Positions 44,868 through 53,987 of a DNA stretch of 64,000 nucleotides are shown one piece after another. The notes beneath the pieces were generated by a model. It was not told the origin of the DNA and ran no database searches. It saw only the letters and a list, made by a program, of their open reading frames with translations. The stretch is from Schlegelella_A sp038318385. GTDB taxonomy: Bacteria > Pseudomonadota > Gammaproteobacteria > Burkholderiales > Burkholderiaceae_C. Numbering within the stretch: the first letter of the stretch is position 1; each line of letters starts with the position of its first letter. Position numbers and translations under genes: made by a program. Where the stretch lies: positions 1 through 64,000 of the forward strand of contig JBBQCD010000001.1 of the NCBI GenBank assembly GCA_038318385.1, written 5' to 3'.

Positions 44868-46064
44868 TCAGCGGACGCCATTGGCAATATCGAAGATCGG
44901 CATGTACATCGTGACCACGATGCCGCCGACCACCAGCGCGACCAGCAACAGCAGCAGCGGCTCGACAACTCGCATCGCTCGCTCCACGAAGGTCGCGAAT
45001 TCGCCAGCGCAACGGTCGGCAATCGCCTGGAGCACCGTGTCGAAGCTGCCACTGCGCTCACCCACGCCCAGCAGGCGGCGCGTGACCTCATCGGTGAGTC
45101 CGGCTTCGCCGAATGCAGACGCCACCGCACGGCCCTGGGCGATCTCGCCGCGCGCCCGCGCGATGCCGGTGTCGACACTCGTTCCAAGACCCATTTCCGC
45201 GCTCACCGCCAGTGCTTCGTCGAGCGTGTAGCCGCCGCGAAACATCAGCGCGAGAGCCTGATAGAGCTTGGCGCGGCGGAAGTGATTCCACTGATTGCGC
45301 AGCGGCGGTATCACCTCGACGAGACGCGCCATCATCTTCCAGGCAAGACCTTTGCGGAACATCCATGCCACCAGGAGAAGAAGGCCGACCCCTGCGGCCA
45401 TCACCACGGGCACTTGGTCGTGCAAGGCCTCGCTGAGCATCATCAACACGCGCGTCGGCACGCTGACGGCGCCATGGAAGTCGACGTACATCCGAGAAAA
45501 TCGCGGGATGACATAGAGCAGCAGGAACAACGCCACCAGAAACCCCAACAGCGCGACGACGGCCGGGTAGATTGCCGCGCTGATCGCCTGGCGGCTCAGG
45601 CGCATGACCATTTCGTCGTAACGCAGGTAATCCTCGAGTGCGCCGGTCAACGTTCCGGTGCGCTCGCTGGTCGTGACGCCGGCGATGAGGACGGCCGGAA
45701 ACGCACCGGAGCGCTGCATGGCACGCGACAGGCGGTGCCCCTGCTGCAACGAGCGAAGCAACCCGGTGTGCACGATCTCGCGTTCTGTTCCTCGAGCTTG
45801 GGCGGCCAGCGTCTCGAGGGCCTCCACCGCCGTCATGCCGGCCTTCAGCAAGGTGGCCAGCTCGCGACACCAGGTGGCCACTGCGAAGCGCGACGGGCGT
45901 GGAGCGAGCACGAGCGACGCCTTCGAGTCGTGGCGCAGCTGGAGGACGATCCTTCCGGCGACGGCGGAGTCGGTGCGAAGGGCTTGCTCCGAGGGAGCCT
46001 CGACTCGCGAGTCGACAACGGCTCGCTGCACCGGATCGTAGTAGCGCAACCCGTACATGGCCAT
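44868..46064 (-). CDS. gspF: GspF/PilC-type inner-membrane platform protein
   Basis: A 398-residue protein with the duplicated T2SSF domain: WCRELATLLKAGMTAVEALE and YQALALMFRGGYTLDEALAV, plus three membrane helices including YPAVVALLGFLVALFLLLYV. It forms the rotor-like platform contacted by the GspE ATPase encoded next. Length is normal. Confidence 0.93.
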   Translation of the reverse strand: MAMYGLRYYDPVQRAVVDSRVEAPSEQALRTDSAVAGRIVLQLRHDSKASLVLAPRPSRFAVATWCRELATLLKAGMTAVEALETLAAQARGTEREIVHTGLLRSLQQGHRLSRAMQRSGAFPAVLIAGVTTSERTGTLTGALEDYLRYDEMVMRLSRQAISAAIYPAVVALLGFLVALFLLLYVIPRFSRMYVDFHGAVSVPTRVLMMLSEALHDQVPVVMAAGVGLLLLVAWMFRKGLAWKMMARLVEVIPPLRNQWNHFRRAKLYQALALMFRGGYTLDEALAVSAEMGLGTSVDTGIARARGEIAQGRAVASAFGEAGLTDEVTRRLLGVGERSGSFDTVLQAIADRCAGEFATFVERAMRVVEPLLLLLVALVVGGIVVTMYMPIFDIANGVR

Positions 46065-46088
46065 GATGCGTCCCTTGGCCCGGGCCCA

Positions 46089-46547
46089 TCAGCGGACGAT
46101 GTCGGCGGCGTCGCCGCTGCCACCCGGGAGCCGGTCCTTGCCGTGACTCAGGAGGTCGTAATCCCGGCCATTCGAGCCCGGTGCCCGATATTGATAGGGC
46201 GTGCCCCAGGGATCCAGCGGAACATCGCTCTGCAGGTACGGGCCGCGCCAGCGTGACTCGTCCACCGGTTGCGAAACCAGGGCACGCAGGCCCTGGGCCG
46301 TCGAAGGGAAGCGGCCGGTGTCGATTCGATAGCCCTGGAGTGCCTTGTCGAACGCATCGAGCTGCGCGCGCGCGGCGGTCACCTCCGAACGACCGACCTG
46401 GCCGAGAAAACGGGGCGCGACGACGCCGGTCAGCAAGCCGATGATCAGGATGACGACAAGCAGTTCGAGCAAGGTGAAGCCCTGGAAGCCCCGCCCAGAA
46501 TGAAGCCCCGACGGCGCCTGCATCCGCAGGGCGGTACGCCTGCTCAT
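46089..46547 (-). CDS. gspG: Major pseudopilin GspG-like
   Basis: A 152-residue pseudopilin with a prepilin-peptidase site: GFTLLELLVVILIIGLLTGV has cleavage after Gly and Glu at mature position 5. The GspG family part is FPSTAQGLRALVSQPVDESR and GPYLQSDVPLDPWGTPYQY, including the calcium-site region. The leader of about 23 residues is somewhat long. It overlaps the previous pseudopilin gene by four bases. Confidence 0.92.
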   Translation of the reverse strand: MSRRTALRMQAPSGLHSGRGFQGFTLLELLVVILIIGLLTGVVAPRFLGQVGRSEVTAARAQLDAFDKALQGYRIDTGRFPSTAQGLRALVSQPVDESRWRGPYLQSDVPLDPWGTPYQYRAPGSNGRDYDLLSHGKDRLPGGSGDAADIVR

Positions 46548-47077
46548 CGATCGACCTTCGCGATGAACTTCCACTCGGAGTATTCCCGCGCGGCCGGTAG
46601 CGCAAGCCCGGACATTTCCCACGGCGCGACGTGCATCGGCTTTTCGGTACCAAGGCTGAAGACCCCCCTAACGCTGCCGTCCGCACCCCGCACGATTCCC
46701 CACGGCCTCGCGGGGTCGAGCGGATCGGGGTAGAGCTTGCGAAGATGCCGGAGCGTTCCGACGCGACGTCCATCGGCCAGGAGACTGTCGAGGTCTGGCG
46801 GATACGCCTTCAGCGAGCCCGGGGAGGCAGCGTGATAGGCAGCAATGGCTGCGGCGTACAGGGACCCGATGCGCAGGAGATCCTGTTCGCGATCGCGCCG
46901 GCTGGCATCGGACCACCTGGGAGCGACCGTGGCCAGGCCGAGCGAGAACACGACCACGGCCGCGAGCATCCACACGTAGGTGAACCCTGGACCGGAAGAT
47001 GCTGATGGGGGTCCGCGCCGAGCCCGGCAACCGGCGGGACGGAGGGCGGATCGCCGCGCGCAGTCACCAGGCCGCAT
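46544..47077 (-). CDS. Pseudopilin-like protein lacking the Glu5 residue
   Basis: A 177-residue protein whose leader ends GPGFTYVWMLAAVVVFSLGL. It has the Gly-Phe cleavage site and a following hydrophobic helix, but Trp rather than Glu at mature position 5. The globular part has LKAYPPDLDSLLADGRR and KLYPDPLDPARPWG, typical of PulG-like proteins. A missing Glu5 suggests a minor tip pseudopilin (as in GspK). It overlaps both neighbours. Confidence 0.75.
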   Translation of the reverse strand: MRPGDCARRSALRPAGCRARRGPPSASSGPGFTYVWMLAAVVVFSLGLATVAPRWSDASRRDREQDLLRIGSLYAAAIAAYHAASPGSLKAYPPDLDSLLADGRRVGTLRHLRKLYPDPLDPARPWGIVRGADGSVRGVFSLGTEKPMHVAPWEMSGLALPAAREYSEWKFIAKVDR

Positions 47078-47450
47078 ATCGTGTCCCGTCGCGGGCTGAA
47101 CCCTCCGCCCCACTCCGCACATCTGCAACGGCCCCGGAATCGGGAGCCGTTGGTGCGACCAAGATCCAGGAATCGGCGCGTTCGGTGATCGGATCGAGCG
47201 GGAGCCGGCGCAGGTATCGCGCCTGAACCAGTTCATCGAGATCGATCGGAAAGCGTGCACGATCGGCATGGAACTTGTCGATCGCGTCGCGCACGCCAGC
47301 GAGGTTGTGTCGCAGCACCGCCTCGCGCGCGCGGTCGACATGCTCGGTGTAGCGCGGCGCGCTGATCGAGAGCAACAGACCGAGGGCGGCCATGACGACC
47401 AGCAGTTCGATCAAGGTGTATGCACTGGCGGCGCGCCGTAAACGCGGCAT
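47064..47450 (-). CDS. PulG-type pseudopilin
   Basis: A 128-residue pseudopilin: AYTLIELLVVMAALGLLLSI has the peptidase context (Ala rather than Gly before Tyr) and Glu at mature position 5. The globular part has DAIDKFHADRARFPIDLDEL and YLRRLPLDPITERADSWILV. The residue before the cleavage site is unusual and may slow or alter processing. It lies two bases after the next pseudopilin gene upstream. Confidence 0.85.
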   Translation of the reverse strand: MPRLRRAASAYTLIELLVVMAALGLLLSISAPRYTEHVDRAREAVLRHNLAGVRDAIDKFHADRARFPIDLDELVQARYLRRLPLDPITERADSWILVAPTAPDSGAVADVRSGAEGSARDGTRYAAW

Positions 47451-47452
47451 CT

Positions 47453-47929
47453 CTACCACTCCTTCAGGGCGATGCCGTTCAAGCCGATCCGTTCCGAACG
47501 GGAAGCCACGTCGTAGACGTCGGCGCCCGGGCGCGGTCGCTCGGCAGAGGACTGGTAGCTGCGCAGCGCCCACGTCTGTGCGGCAGGGACGCTCGCCACC
47601 GCGAACGGATCCCGCGGAATCCGTCGCAGGAAGCGGTGGGTGCGCCCCGCTACCTTGGGGTCGGCCAACCCGCTTACCAGGGATTCGAGGCTCTCCGGAT
47701 AGCCGGTCTCTCCCGGTTTCCCCGCGATCCCCCCGGCATCGGTGGCGCGGCGGTAAGCATCGATGGCATCGCGAATCTCCCACAGCGCATGCTTCAACTC
47801 GCGCTCCCGATCGCGCTGGACCGCGATCTCCGCCATCGGCAACGCCGCGGCCGCGAGGATGCCGAGAACCGCCATCACGGCCAGCAATTCGACCAGCGTG
47901 TAGCCTCGGGAGCGCGGATGGCGCGTCAT
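47453..47929 (-). CDS. PulG-type pseudopilin
   Basis: A 158-residue pseudopilin with GYTLVELLAVMAVLGILAAA (cleavage after Gly, Glu at position 5), then RDRERELKHALWEIRDAIDA and FLRRIPRDPFAVA. It starts within the end of the secretin gene (four-base overlap). Together with the next three genes it makes a four-member pseudopilin set. Confidence 0.88.
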   Translation of the reverse strand: MTRHPRSRGYTLVELLAVMAVLGILAAAALPMAEIAVQRDRERELKHALWEIRDAIDAYRRATDAGGIAGKPGETGYPESLESLVSGLADPKVAGRTHRFLRRIPRDPFAVASVPAAQTWALRSYQSSAERPRPGADVYDVASRSERIGLNGIALKEW

Positions 47930-50232
47930 CGAGTCCCCGCAACCTGCTGGATGTCCAGTTTCAATGGCGGCAGCGACGCCGGCTCGGCAACGGGCCCGGC
48001 CAGACCGATCGGACGCATGCTCAACAGTGCAACCTCCGCGAGGCCCGCCGCGAGCGCCTTGAAGCGCAAGGTGAGGACATTGCCTTTGCCGACAGCGCCG
48101 GTCAGCGTCGTTCGGAGGACGCCCGCGCTGGCGCGGGCGCTCCCGGCGTCGATGGTCTGGGTGAAGCTGGTCTGCGCACCGCCCTGCCGGAAGAGTTCGG
48201 CCTCCTCGATCGCGACCAGTTCGAGCTTGCCCTTGCTGTAGCCGAGCTCGACGGGCAAGCCCCGAAGGGGCTGGTCAGACTGAATGGCAACCCGCACGTC
48301 GAACGTGTCGCCGGCCTTCACGCTCGGCGGTCCGCTCAGCGACGCGATCGGCGATGCCGATGTCGACGCCTCCGGTGGCGCCACCACCGGGCTCTGCGGC
48401 GGCCAGGAACGGGCCGCTACGCCCCCGCCCCCGCCGCCGCCCGAGGACGCTGCCGACGATGAATCACCGCCCCCGCCGAGATCGCCCCCGGCCTGAGCCG
48501 ACGTTGCGACGCCGCCGACCGGTCTCAGCCGCGGCGACGCCTCCGTCCCGACCCAGATTTCAGATTCCGCGATGTCCGGTCGTTTCAGACTGCGAAGGAC
48601 GCGCGGGGTGATCGAGAGCACCAGCTCGACCCGCTGCCCATTGTCGAGCTGACTGGAGAACAGCCGGCCCGCCAACGGCAGGTCGCCCAGCCCGGGTACC
48701 TTGCTGGCGTCGCTGCGCTCGGCCGTGCTGATCAGCCCCGCAAGCAGCTGGGTTTCACCGTCGCGCAACCTCAGCAGGGTCGACGCGTTGCGCGTGCCGA
48801 TCTGGTAGGCGAGCGTTCCGGATGCGGTCTTGATGACGCTGCCGAGCGAGCTGACCTCGAGTCCGATCCTGATCGCCACCTCGTCGTCGACGTAGACCGT
48901 GGGCTCCACCTCGAGCTTGAGTCCGACATCGATGTAGCTGACGCTGTCGGAAACGAAACCGGTCGAACCCTGCGTCGTCGTCACGATCGGGATCTTGTCG
49001 CCGACGAGGACGCGGGCCTTCTCCTTGCTGCGCACCCGGATGCGCGGGTTGGCAAGCATGTTGAAATCGCCCGTCTCGCGCTTGAGGTTGACGGTGACGC
49101 CGCCGATCGACAGGCCGATACGGTCGCGGGTCACGCCGCGGACGTTGGCGAGAGTCAGTCGATCCGCGCCCATCGGCGGCAGCAAGGTCAAGGCGAAGAA
49201 GTCCGGAAACTTCACGCCCAGTTCGGTGAGACGAGAGGTATTGATCTCGATGACCTCGACTTCGAGCAGGACCTCGGGCTCGGCAGTGTCGTAGAGCATC
49301 AGAAGGCGTTCGGCCATCTGCACGTTCGGCTCCGATTCGCGCAGCGCCAGCATGTTGGTGCGCTCGTCGACATAGGGGTCGCGGATCTTCAGCATCGATT
49401 TCAGGAACGCGGCTGCGCCCTTGGCGTCGCCACCCGACAGGTGGAAGACGCGCACGACCTGCTCCTGGTGCTCGCGCTGCTTGTCCGGCGTGTTGGGGTA
49501 GATCAGCATCGTCCGGCTGTCGACCACCTTCTTGGCCAGCTGGTTCGTGCTGACGATCAGCTCGACCGCGTCCTCGACCCGTACCGACCGCAGATAGGCG
49601 GTGACGCGAACGTCGCTGCGAATGTCCTTGTCGAAGACGAAATTGATGCCGCTGTTCCTCGACACGGCATCGAGAACGGTGCGCAGGTTCGCGTCCCGGA
49701 AGTCGATGGAGATGGGTCGCGTCTCGGCAAGGCCGAGTTGCGACGCCTGAAGCTGGGTCTGGCGTTGCTCGGCCTCGATGCGTCGCTTCAACGCCAGCAG
49801 TTCCGGATGCCGCGGCTGCGCCTTCAGCGCTTCGACAACAGTCGAAGAGGCCGCGTCCAGACGACGTTGATCGACGAGCGCACGGGCGCGAGCCAGCGCG
49901 GCCTCCTGCCGCCGGTCGGTGGCGATCTGGCTGCGCATGGCGTCGATGCGCGGGTCGTTCGGCTGAAGGGTCGAAGCACGCATCAGGACCCGTTCGGCAT
50001 CGTCGAGCTGGCCTTCTGCACGCGCAGACCCGGCCTGGGCGAGCACGCGCGCCAGCACTTCCGCCTTGGTCTCGAGCAGTCCGGCTCGCAACAGTGCGCT
50101 TTCAGGGTAGGTCTGCAACCCGGACTCGAGGACCATCGTGGCCTGCTCGTAGTGACCCGCACGCATCTGGATCAGGGATTCGTCGCGGATCCGTTGCTGG
50201 ACACAGCCAGCAAGTGCAAGGAGGGTGCACAA
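47926..50232 (-). CDS. Secretin (GspD/MshL/PilQ-like) with C-terminal cohesin domain
   Basis: Outer-membrane channel of about 768 residues. In order: lipobox LALAGC; TPR-like region to about residue 160; an N0-like module (RPISIDFRDANLRTVLDAVS); an N1-like module (VVRVFHLSGGDAKGAAAF); the secretin domain with VLLEVEVIEINTSRLTELG, VLVGDKIPIVTTTQGSTGF and VPGLGDLPLAGRLFSSQ; a Gly/Ser linker near 580-600; and a cohesin-like beta domain from about 625 (GDTFDVRVAIQSDQPLRGL). The TTG start gives a very short signal sequence, so the true start or a frame error is open. Confidence 0.9.
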   Translation of the reverse strand: MCTLLALAGCVQQRIRDESLIQMRAGHYEQATMVLESGLQTYPESALLRAGLLETKAEVLARVLAQAGSARAEGQLDDAERVLMRASTLQPNDPRIDAMRSQIATDRRQEAALARARALVDQRRLDAASSTVVEALKAQPRHPELLALKRRIEAEQRQTQLQASQLGLAETRPISIDFRDANLRTVLDAVSRNSGINFVFDKDIRSDVRVTAYLRSVRVEDAVELIVSTNQLAKKVVDSRTMLIYPNTPDKQREHQEQVVRVFHLSGGDAKGAAAFLKSMLKIRDPYVDERTNMLALRESEPNVQMAERLLMLYDTAEPEVLLEVEVIEINTSRLTELGVKFPDFFALTLLPPMGADRLTLANVRGVTRDRIGLSIGGVTVNLKRETGDFNMLANPRIRVRSKEKARVLVGDKIPIVTTTQGSTGFVSDSVSYIDVGLKLEVEPTVYVDDEVAIRIGLEVSSLGSVIKTASGTLAYQIGTRNASTLLRLRDGETQLLAGLISTAERSDASKVPGLGDLPLAGRLFSSQLDNGQRVELVLSITPRVLRSLKRPDIAESEIWVGTEASPRLRPVGGVATSAQAGGDLGGGGDSSSAASSGGGGGGGVAARSWPPQSPVVAPPEASTSASPIASLSGPPSVKAGDTFDVRVAIQSDQPLRGLPVELGYSKGKLELVAIEEAELFRQGGAQTSFTQTIDAGSARASAGVLRTTLTGAVGKGNVLTLRFKALAAGLAEVALLSMRPIGLAGPVAEPASLPPLKLDIQQVAGTR

Positions 50233-50325
50233 GACGACCTGCGACAGACCGAGGGAGAGTCTCGGTGTCGTTGTCCCACCCTGCGCGTTCGCTGCATCGA
50301 TGATGGGCTCCGCGTCTCACTGCGT

Positions 50326-50886
50326 TCAATCGCGGGGAATCGGGACTGTCGCTGTCGTACCGGTAATCTCGTGGACCAGCGTGACGGCCTCGTCGGACAC
50401 GGACATCACGGTGTAGCCCTCGTCGACTTTCTGACCGGCGACGACCGCGAACTCGGAGGCCCCGCGTGCCATGTAGAACAGTGGGCCGCCCTCGACAGGC
50501 GCCATTCGGCCGACGAAGCGAAGCCCTATCGAAGGGGCGGCCGCCGCAATGACCGTGCGGGGAGCGGGGCCTGGATTGCCGGCCGAGGATGGCACCGTCG
50601 GAGTGACCTGTCGAACGACGGGCGGCGGCTGGGATGGCATCGGGTCCGATCGCAGGGCGAAGATGTCCCGCTTCGCGTCTTCGAGCCCATGTCCGCGTCC
50701 GGCGTCGGGCGCGGCCACTCCCCGGTTGGCGGTTGCCGTCGTCTCCCGCGTGGTGGTGCCTCGCACGCCCACCATCTCGGAGGTCCCGTTCACCGCAGCA
50801 ACAGCCTGCACGGGACGATCCGTCCATGCGGACGCGGCCGCCAGCATCGCGGCAACGCCAAGTGAGAACAGCAGGCCGCGACGCAT
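50326..50886 (-). CDS. PilP/GspC-like periplasmic linker protein
   Basis: A 186-residue protein with an N-terminal hydrophobic segment (LLFSLGVAAMLAAASAW), a disordered Pro/Thr/Ala stretch, and a C-terminal small beta domain (GLRFVGRMAPVEGGPLFYMA, VVAGQKVDEGYTVMSVSDE) like the secretin-binding domains of PilP and GspC. It probably connects the inner-membrane platform to the adjacent secretin. Confidence 0.72.
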   Translation of the reverse strand: MRRGLLFSLGVAAMLAAASAWTDRPVQAVAAVNGTSEMVGVRGTTTRETTATANRGVAAPDAGRGHGLEDAKRDIFALRSDPMPSQPPPVVRQVTPTVPSSAGNPGPAPRTVIAAAAPSIGLRFVGRMAPVEGGPLFYMARGASEFAVVAGQKVDEGYTVMSVSDEAVTLVHEITGTTATVPIPRD

Positions 50887-50901
50887 CTCAGCCCCTTCCT
50901 G

Positions 50902-51477
50902 TCAGCGGCCGGCCTGCGTCGCCGCGGCGAATGGCGGACGACCCAAGGTCACGAGCAGTGTCACGTCGACACCGGCCCCGGCGGCACCTCTGCGCAACGA
51001 GATGCGATCGAGCGTCGAGTCGGAATACCGGTCCGCGGTTGCAGCCAGGACCCGCTTGACGTTCGGGTATGTCCCGTGGAGGCCGAGATGCAGGACTTCT
51101 GACGAGTCTGGCGCGCCTTGAGTTGCCGACGGCTGCGCGTGCAGGGTCGTCAGTTCGACAGACGACTCCAGGGAGTCGCGTTGCAGACTGGCGATCAGCG
51201 CTTGTGTCGTGGTCGCTGGCCGATTGACGATCGTCATGTCGGCCGGTGGCGACTCCGCATGCGCGACGCCCTCCGGCAAGACGGGCTTCAACTGCCGATC
51301 GACCTTGCTGATGTTGGCCCGCAGCGCGCGAACCCGGGCTTCCAGATGGGCCGTCAGAACCCAGGCGACAACCGCGAGGAAGGCCATGCAGAGCAGAATG
51401 GCCCGACGGATGGGAGGGTCGAGCGCTTGATGCCAAACCACCCGGAAAGAGGCCCGAACGCCGCTCGGGAGGCGCAA
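50902..51477 (-). CDS. PilO/GspM-like inner-membrane protein
   Basis: A 191-residue bitopic protein: short N-terminal part, one helix (ILLCMAFLAVVAWVLTAHLE), a coiled-coil stretch (RVRALRANISKVDRQLKP), and a periplasmic domain with LHLGLHGTYPNVKRVLAATA, the pattern of PilO. It is the first gene of the secretion operon, 15 bases before the PilP-like gene. Confidence 0.7.
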   Translation of the reverse strand: MRLPSGVRASFRVVWHQALDPPIRRAILLCMAFLAVVAWVLTAHLEARVRALRANISKVDRQLKPVLPEGVAHAESPPADMTIVNRPATTTQALIASLQRDSLESSVELTTLHAQPSATQGAPDSSEVLHLGLHGTYPNVKRVLAATADRYSDSTLDRISLRRGAAGAGVDVTLLVTLGRPPFAAATQAGR

Positions 51478-51667
51478 GCCGAGGTGGACGGCGGACGCTT
51501 GTTCGAATCGAAGTTTGTCGGCACACGATCCCCGCTTGGTCGGACGCCGTCACGTCAGGGAGAACTACGGCGACGTCTTCCGAGAGACGTCCATGGATCT
51601 CACGGTATCGACGCGTCGCCACTGCGGCAACACCCCCAAAGGAGGGCGGCTGCAACACCGACGCGTC

Positions 51668-53815
51668 TCAGTCAGGCACTGCGGCGAAGTCGTCGACCTG
51701 GATGACGCGGTCGGCCGCCCGCAGGTAGGCGAGTGCGGCCGCTGGATCGCGCGAAGCTTGCGCAGCTTCCTCGAGCGAATTCGTTCGGCGCAGGACCTTG
51801 TTCAGTTCGGGCAGCTCGTCGCCCACGGTGTCGGCGAGCTGGAGTGCCTGCATCAGATCGCGCAGCCCGCCGCTGGCCGGCATGCCGACATCCGGGCACA
51901 GACGCCGCACGAGCGCGGGGTCCTCGCGCAACGCTTCGGCCTGGCCGATGAGGTCGCGGTCGCGCAACGGCGCCAGGTGGCGCGTGCCGCGCAACAGCAG
52001 CGGCGCGACGATCCGCAGCGCGCGCGACGGCAGGTTCGCATACAGGTCGCGCAGCGTGGCCGAAGCCAGGTCGAGTTGCACGCGGACCGCAGCACGCGCG
52101 ATCGGCAGCATCTTCGGATCGCCCTCGACCTCGTAGCGCCACAGGCACGCAGAGGCGAGGTAGAGGTGCGACAACACGTCGCCGAGCCGCGCAGACAGCA
52201 GTTCCATGCGCTTGAGCTTGCCGCCGAGCAGGCCCATCGCCAGGTCGGCGGTCAGCGCGTACTTGGCCGAGACCCGCGCGATCAGCCGCGCCTCCTTTGC
52301 AAGGTCGGCCGGAGGATGGCCGCGCACGGGCGCCCACGCGAGGCTCGCCCAGAGATTGCGCCAGACGTGCGCGCCGTGGCCGAGCAGCGCATGCCCGAGC
52401 GCATCGGCGTCGCGCTTCTCCACGGCGGCCATTTCCGCGAGCACATGGGGGTGGCAGCGCACGGCACCCTGGCCGAAGATGATCAGCGCGCGGGTCAGGA
52501 TGTTCGCGCCCTCCACCGTGATGGCGATCGGCGCGTGCCGGTAGGCCACGCCGAGGAGGTTCTTCGGCCCCGCACTGATCCCCTTGCCGCCGAGGATGTC
52601 CATGCCGTGGGTGACGGCGCGGCGGCCGGCTTCGGTGAGATGCACCTTGAGGATCGCACTGGCGACGCTCGGCCGCTCGCCCTGGTCGAGCGCGGCGGCG
52701 GTGTAGCGTCGCGCCGCGTCGGTCGCATAGAGATCGACCGCCATCCGCGCGATGAGCGCCGCGATGGCATGGAACCGGCTGATCTGCAGACCGAACTGCT
52801 CGCGGATGCGACCGTAGCCGACGACCACGTTCAGCGCCACCTGCTGCATCGAGGCGCCGAGCGCCGGCAGGGAGATGGCCCGCCCCGCGGCGAGGCTTTC
52901 CATCAGCATGCGCCAGCCCTGCCCGACCTGCGACTCGCCGCCGATGATCCAGTCCATCGGCACGAACACGTCCTCGCCGCGGACCGGACCGTTCATGAAA
53001 GAAGAGTTCATCGGTCGATGGCGCCTGCCGATGTCCATGCCGGCGGTCGGCACCGGCACCAGCGCGCAGGTGATGCCGAGTTCCTGCTCGCCCTCGGGGC
53101 GCCCGGGGTCGATGGCGTGGAATGCCAGCCCGACCACGGTGGCCACGGGCGCCAGCGTGATGTAGCGCTTGTCGAAGTTGACGAGGAAGCCCCGCACGGG
53201 GCGCCCGTCGATCTGGCGCTCGGTCAGCACGCCGCGGTCCGGAATCGACGCCGCGTCCGACCCGGCGTAGGGCGAGGTCAGGCCGAAGCACGGCAGCTCG
53301 CGGCCATCGGCCAAGCGCGGCAGGTAGTGCCGCTTCTGGGTCTCGCTGCCGTAATGGAGCAACAGTTCCGCGGGTCCGAGCGAATTCGGCACCATCACGG
53401 TCACGGCCGCGGCGACGTTCGTCGACGCGATCCGGGTGACGACTGCGGCGTGGGCAAAGTGCCCGAATCCGAGGCCGCCGAACTCGCGCGGAATGATCAT
53501 GCCGAAGAACTTGTGTTCCCGCAGGAACTGCCAGACCGCAGGGGGCAGGTCACCGGCCTCGTCGATCGCGAAGTCGTCGAGCATCGCGATCAGCTCGGCA
53601 ACGTCATGGTCGAGGAAGTGCTGCTCCGCGTCAGTCAACCGGTTCGGGCCGACGGCCCGCAAGGCGTCGAAGTCCGGTCTGCCAGCGAAGAGCTGGCCTT
53701 CGAATCCCACGGTGCCGGCTTCGAGGGCAGCCCTCTCGGTGTCGCCGATCGGCGGCAACGCTTTCGTGAAGGGCGCGAGCGCCCATCGTCCGAGCCAGCT
53801 GCTGGCCATTCCCAT
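51668..53815 (-). CDS. fadE: FadE-like acyl-CoA dehydrogenase
   Basis: First oxidation step of fatty-acid beta-oxidation, FAD-dependent. The 715-residue protein has FFGMIIPREFGGLGFGHFAH, CFGLTSPYAGSDAASIPDRG, the mid-domain VPMDWIIGGESQVGQGWRML, and KGISAGPKNLLGVAYRHAPI with VEGANILTRALIIFGQGAVR, all typical of FadE with its C-terminal DUF1974 extension. It is shorter than E. coli FadE (814). The 190-base gap before the secretion operon suggests separate transcription. Confidence 0.93.
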   Translation of the reverse strand: MGMASSWLGRWALAPFTKALPPIGDTERAALEAGTVGFEGQLFAGRPDFDALRAVGPNRLTDAEQHFLDHDVAELIAMLDDFAIDEAGDLPPAVWQFLREHKFFGMIIPREFGGLGFGHFAHAAVVTRIASTNVAAAVTVMVPNSLGPAELLLHYGSETQKRHYLPRLADGRELPCFGLTSPYAGSDAASIPDRGVLTERQIDGRPVRGFLVNFDKRYITLAPVATVVGLAFHAIDPGRPEGEQELGITCALVPVPTAGMDIGRRHRPMNSSFMNGPVRGEDVFVPMDWIIGGESQVGQGWRMLMESLAAGRAISLPALGASMQQVALNVVVGYGRIREQFGLQISRFHAIAALIARMAVDLYATDAARRYTAAALDQGERPSVASAILKVHLTEAGRRAVTHGMDILGGKGISAGPKNLLGVAYRHAPIAITVEGANILTRALIIFGQGAVRCHPHVLAEMAAVEKRDADALGHALLGHGAHVWRNLWASLAWAPVRGHPPADLAKEARLIARVSAKYALTADLAMGLLGGKLKRMELLSARLGDVLSHLYLASACLWRYEVEGDPKMLPIARAAVRVQLDLASATLRDLYANLPSRALRIVAPLLLRGTRHLAPLRDRDLIGQAEALREDPALVRRLCPDVGMPASGGLRDLMQALQLADTVGDELPELNKVLRRTNSLEEAAQASRDPAAALAYLRAADRVIQVDDFAAVPD

Positions 53816-53987
53816 GCCGGTCCTCCCCCGCGATGGCGGGGCGCCTTCGCATGAAGCGATCGTAAGGCGGCGCTACGACGAGCTGATCAGAGGTTGCGAA
53901 GGGCGGGGCCGATCGAAGCGCCGAAGAACTGCATGCGGACCTCCGCGCGCATCGCCAGCGCGCATCGCGACCTCCAGCCCGGCGGTC

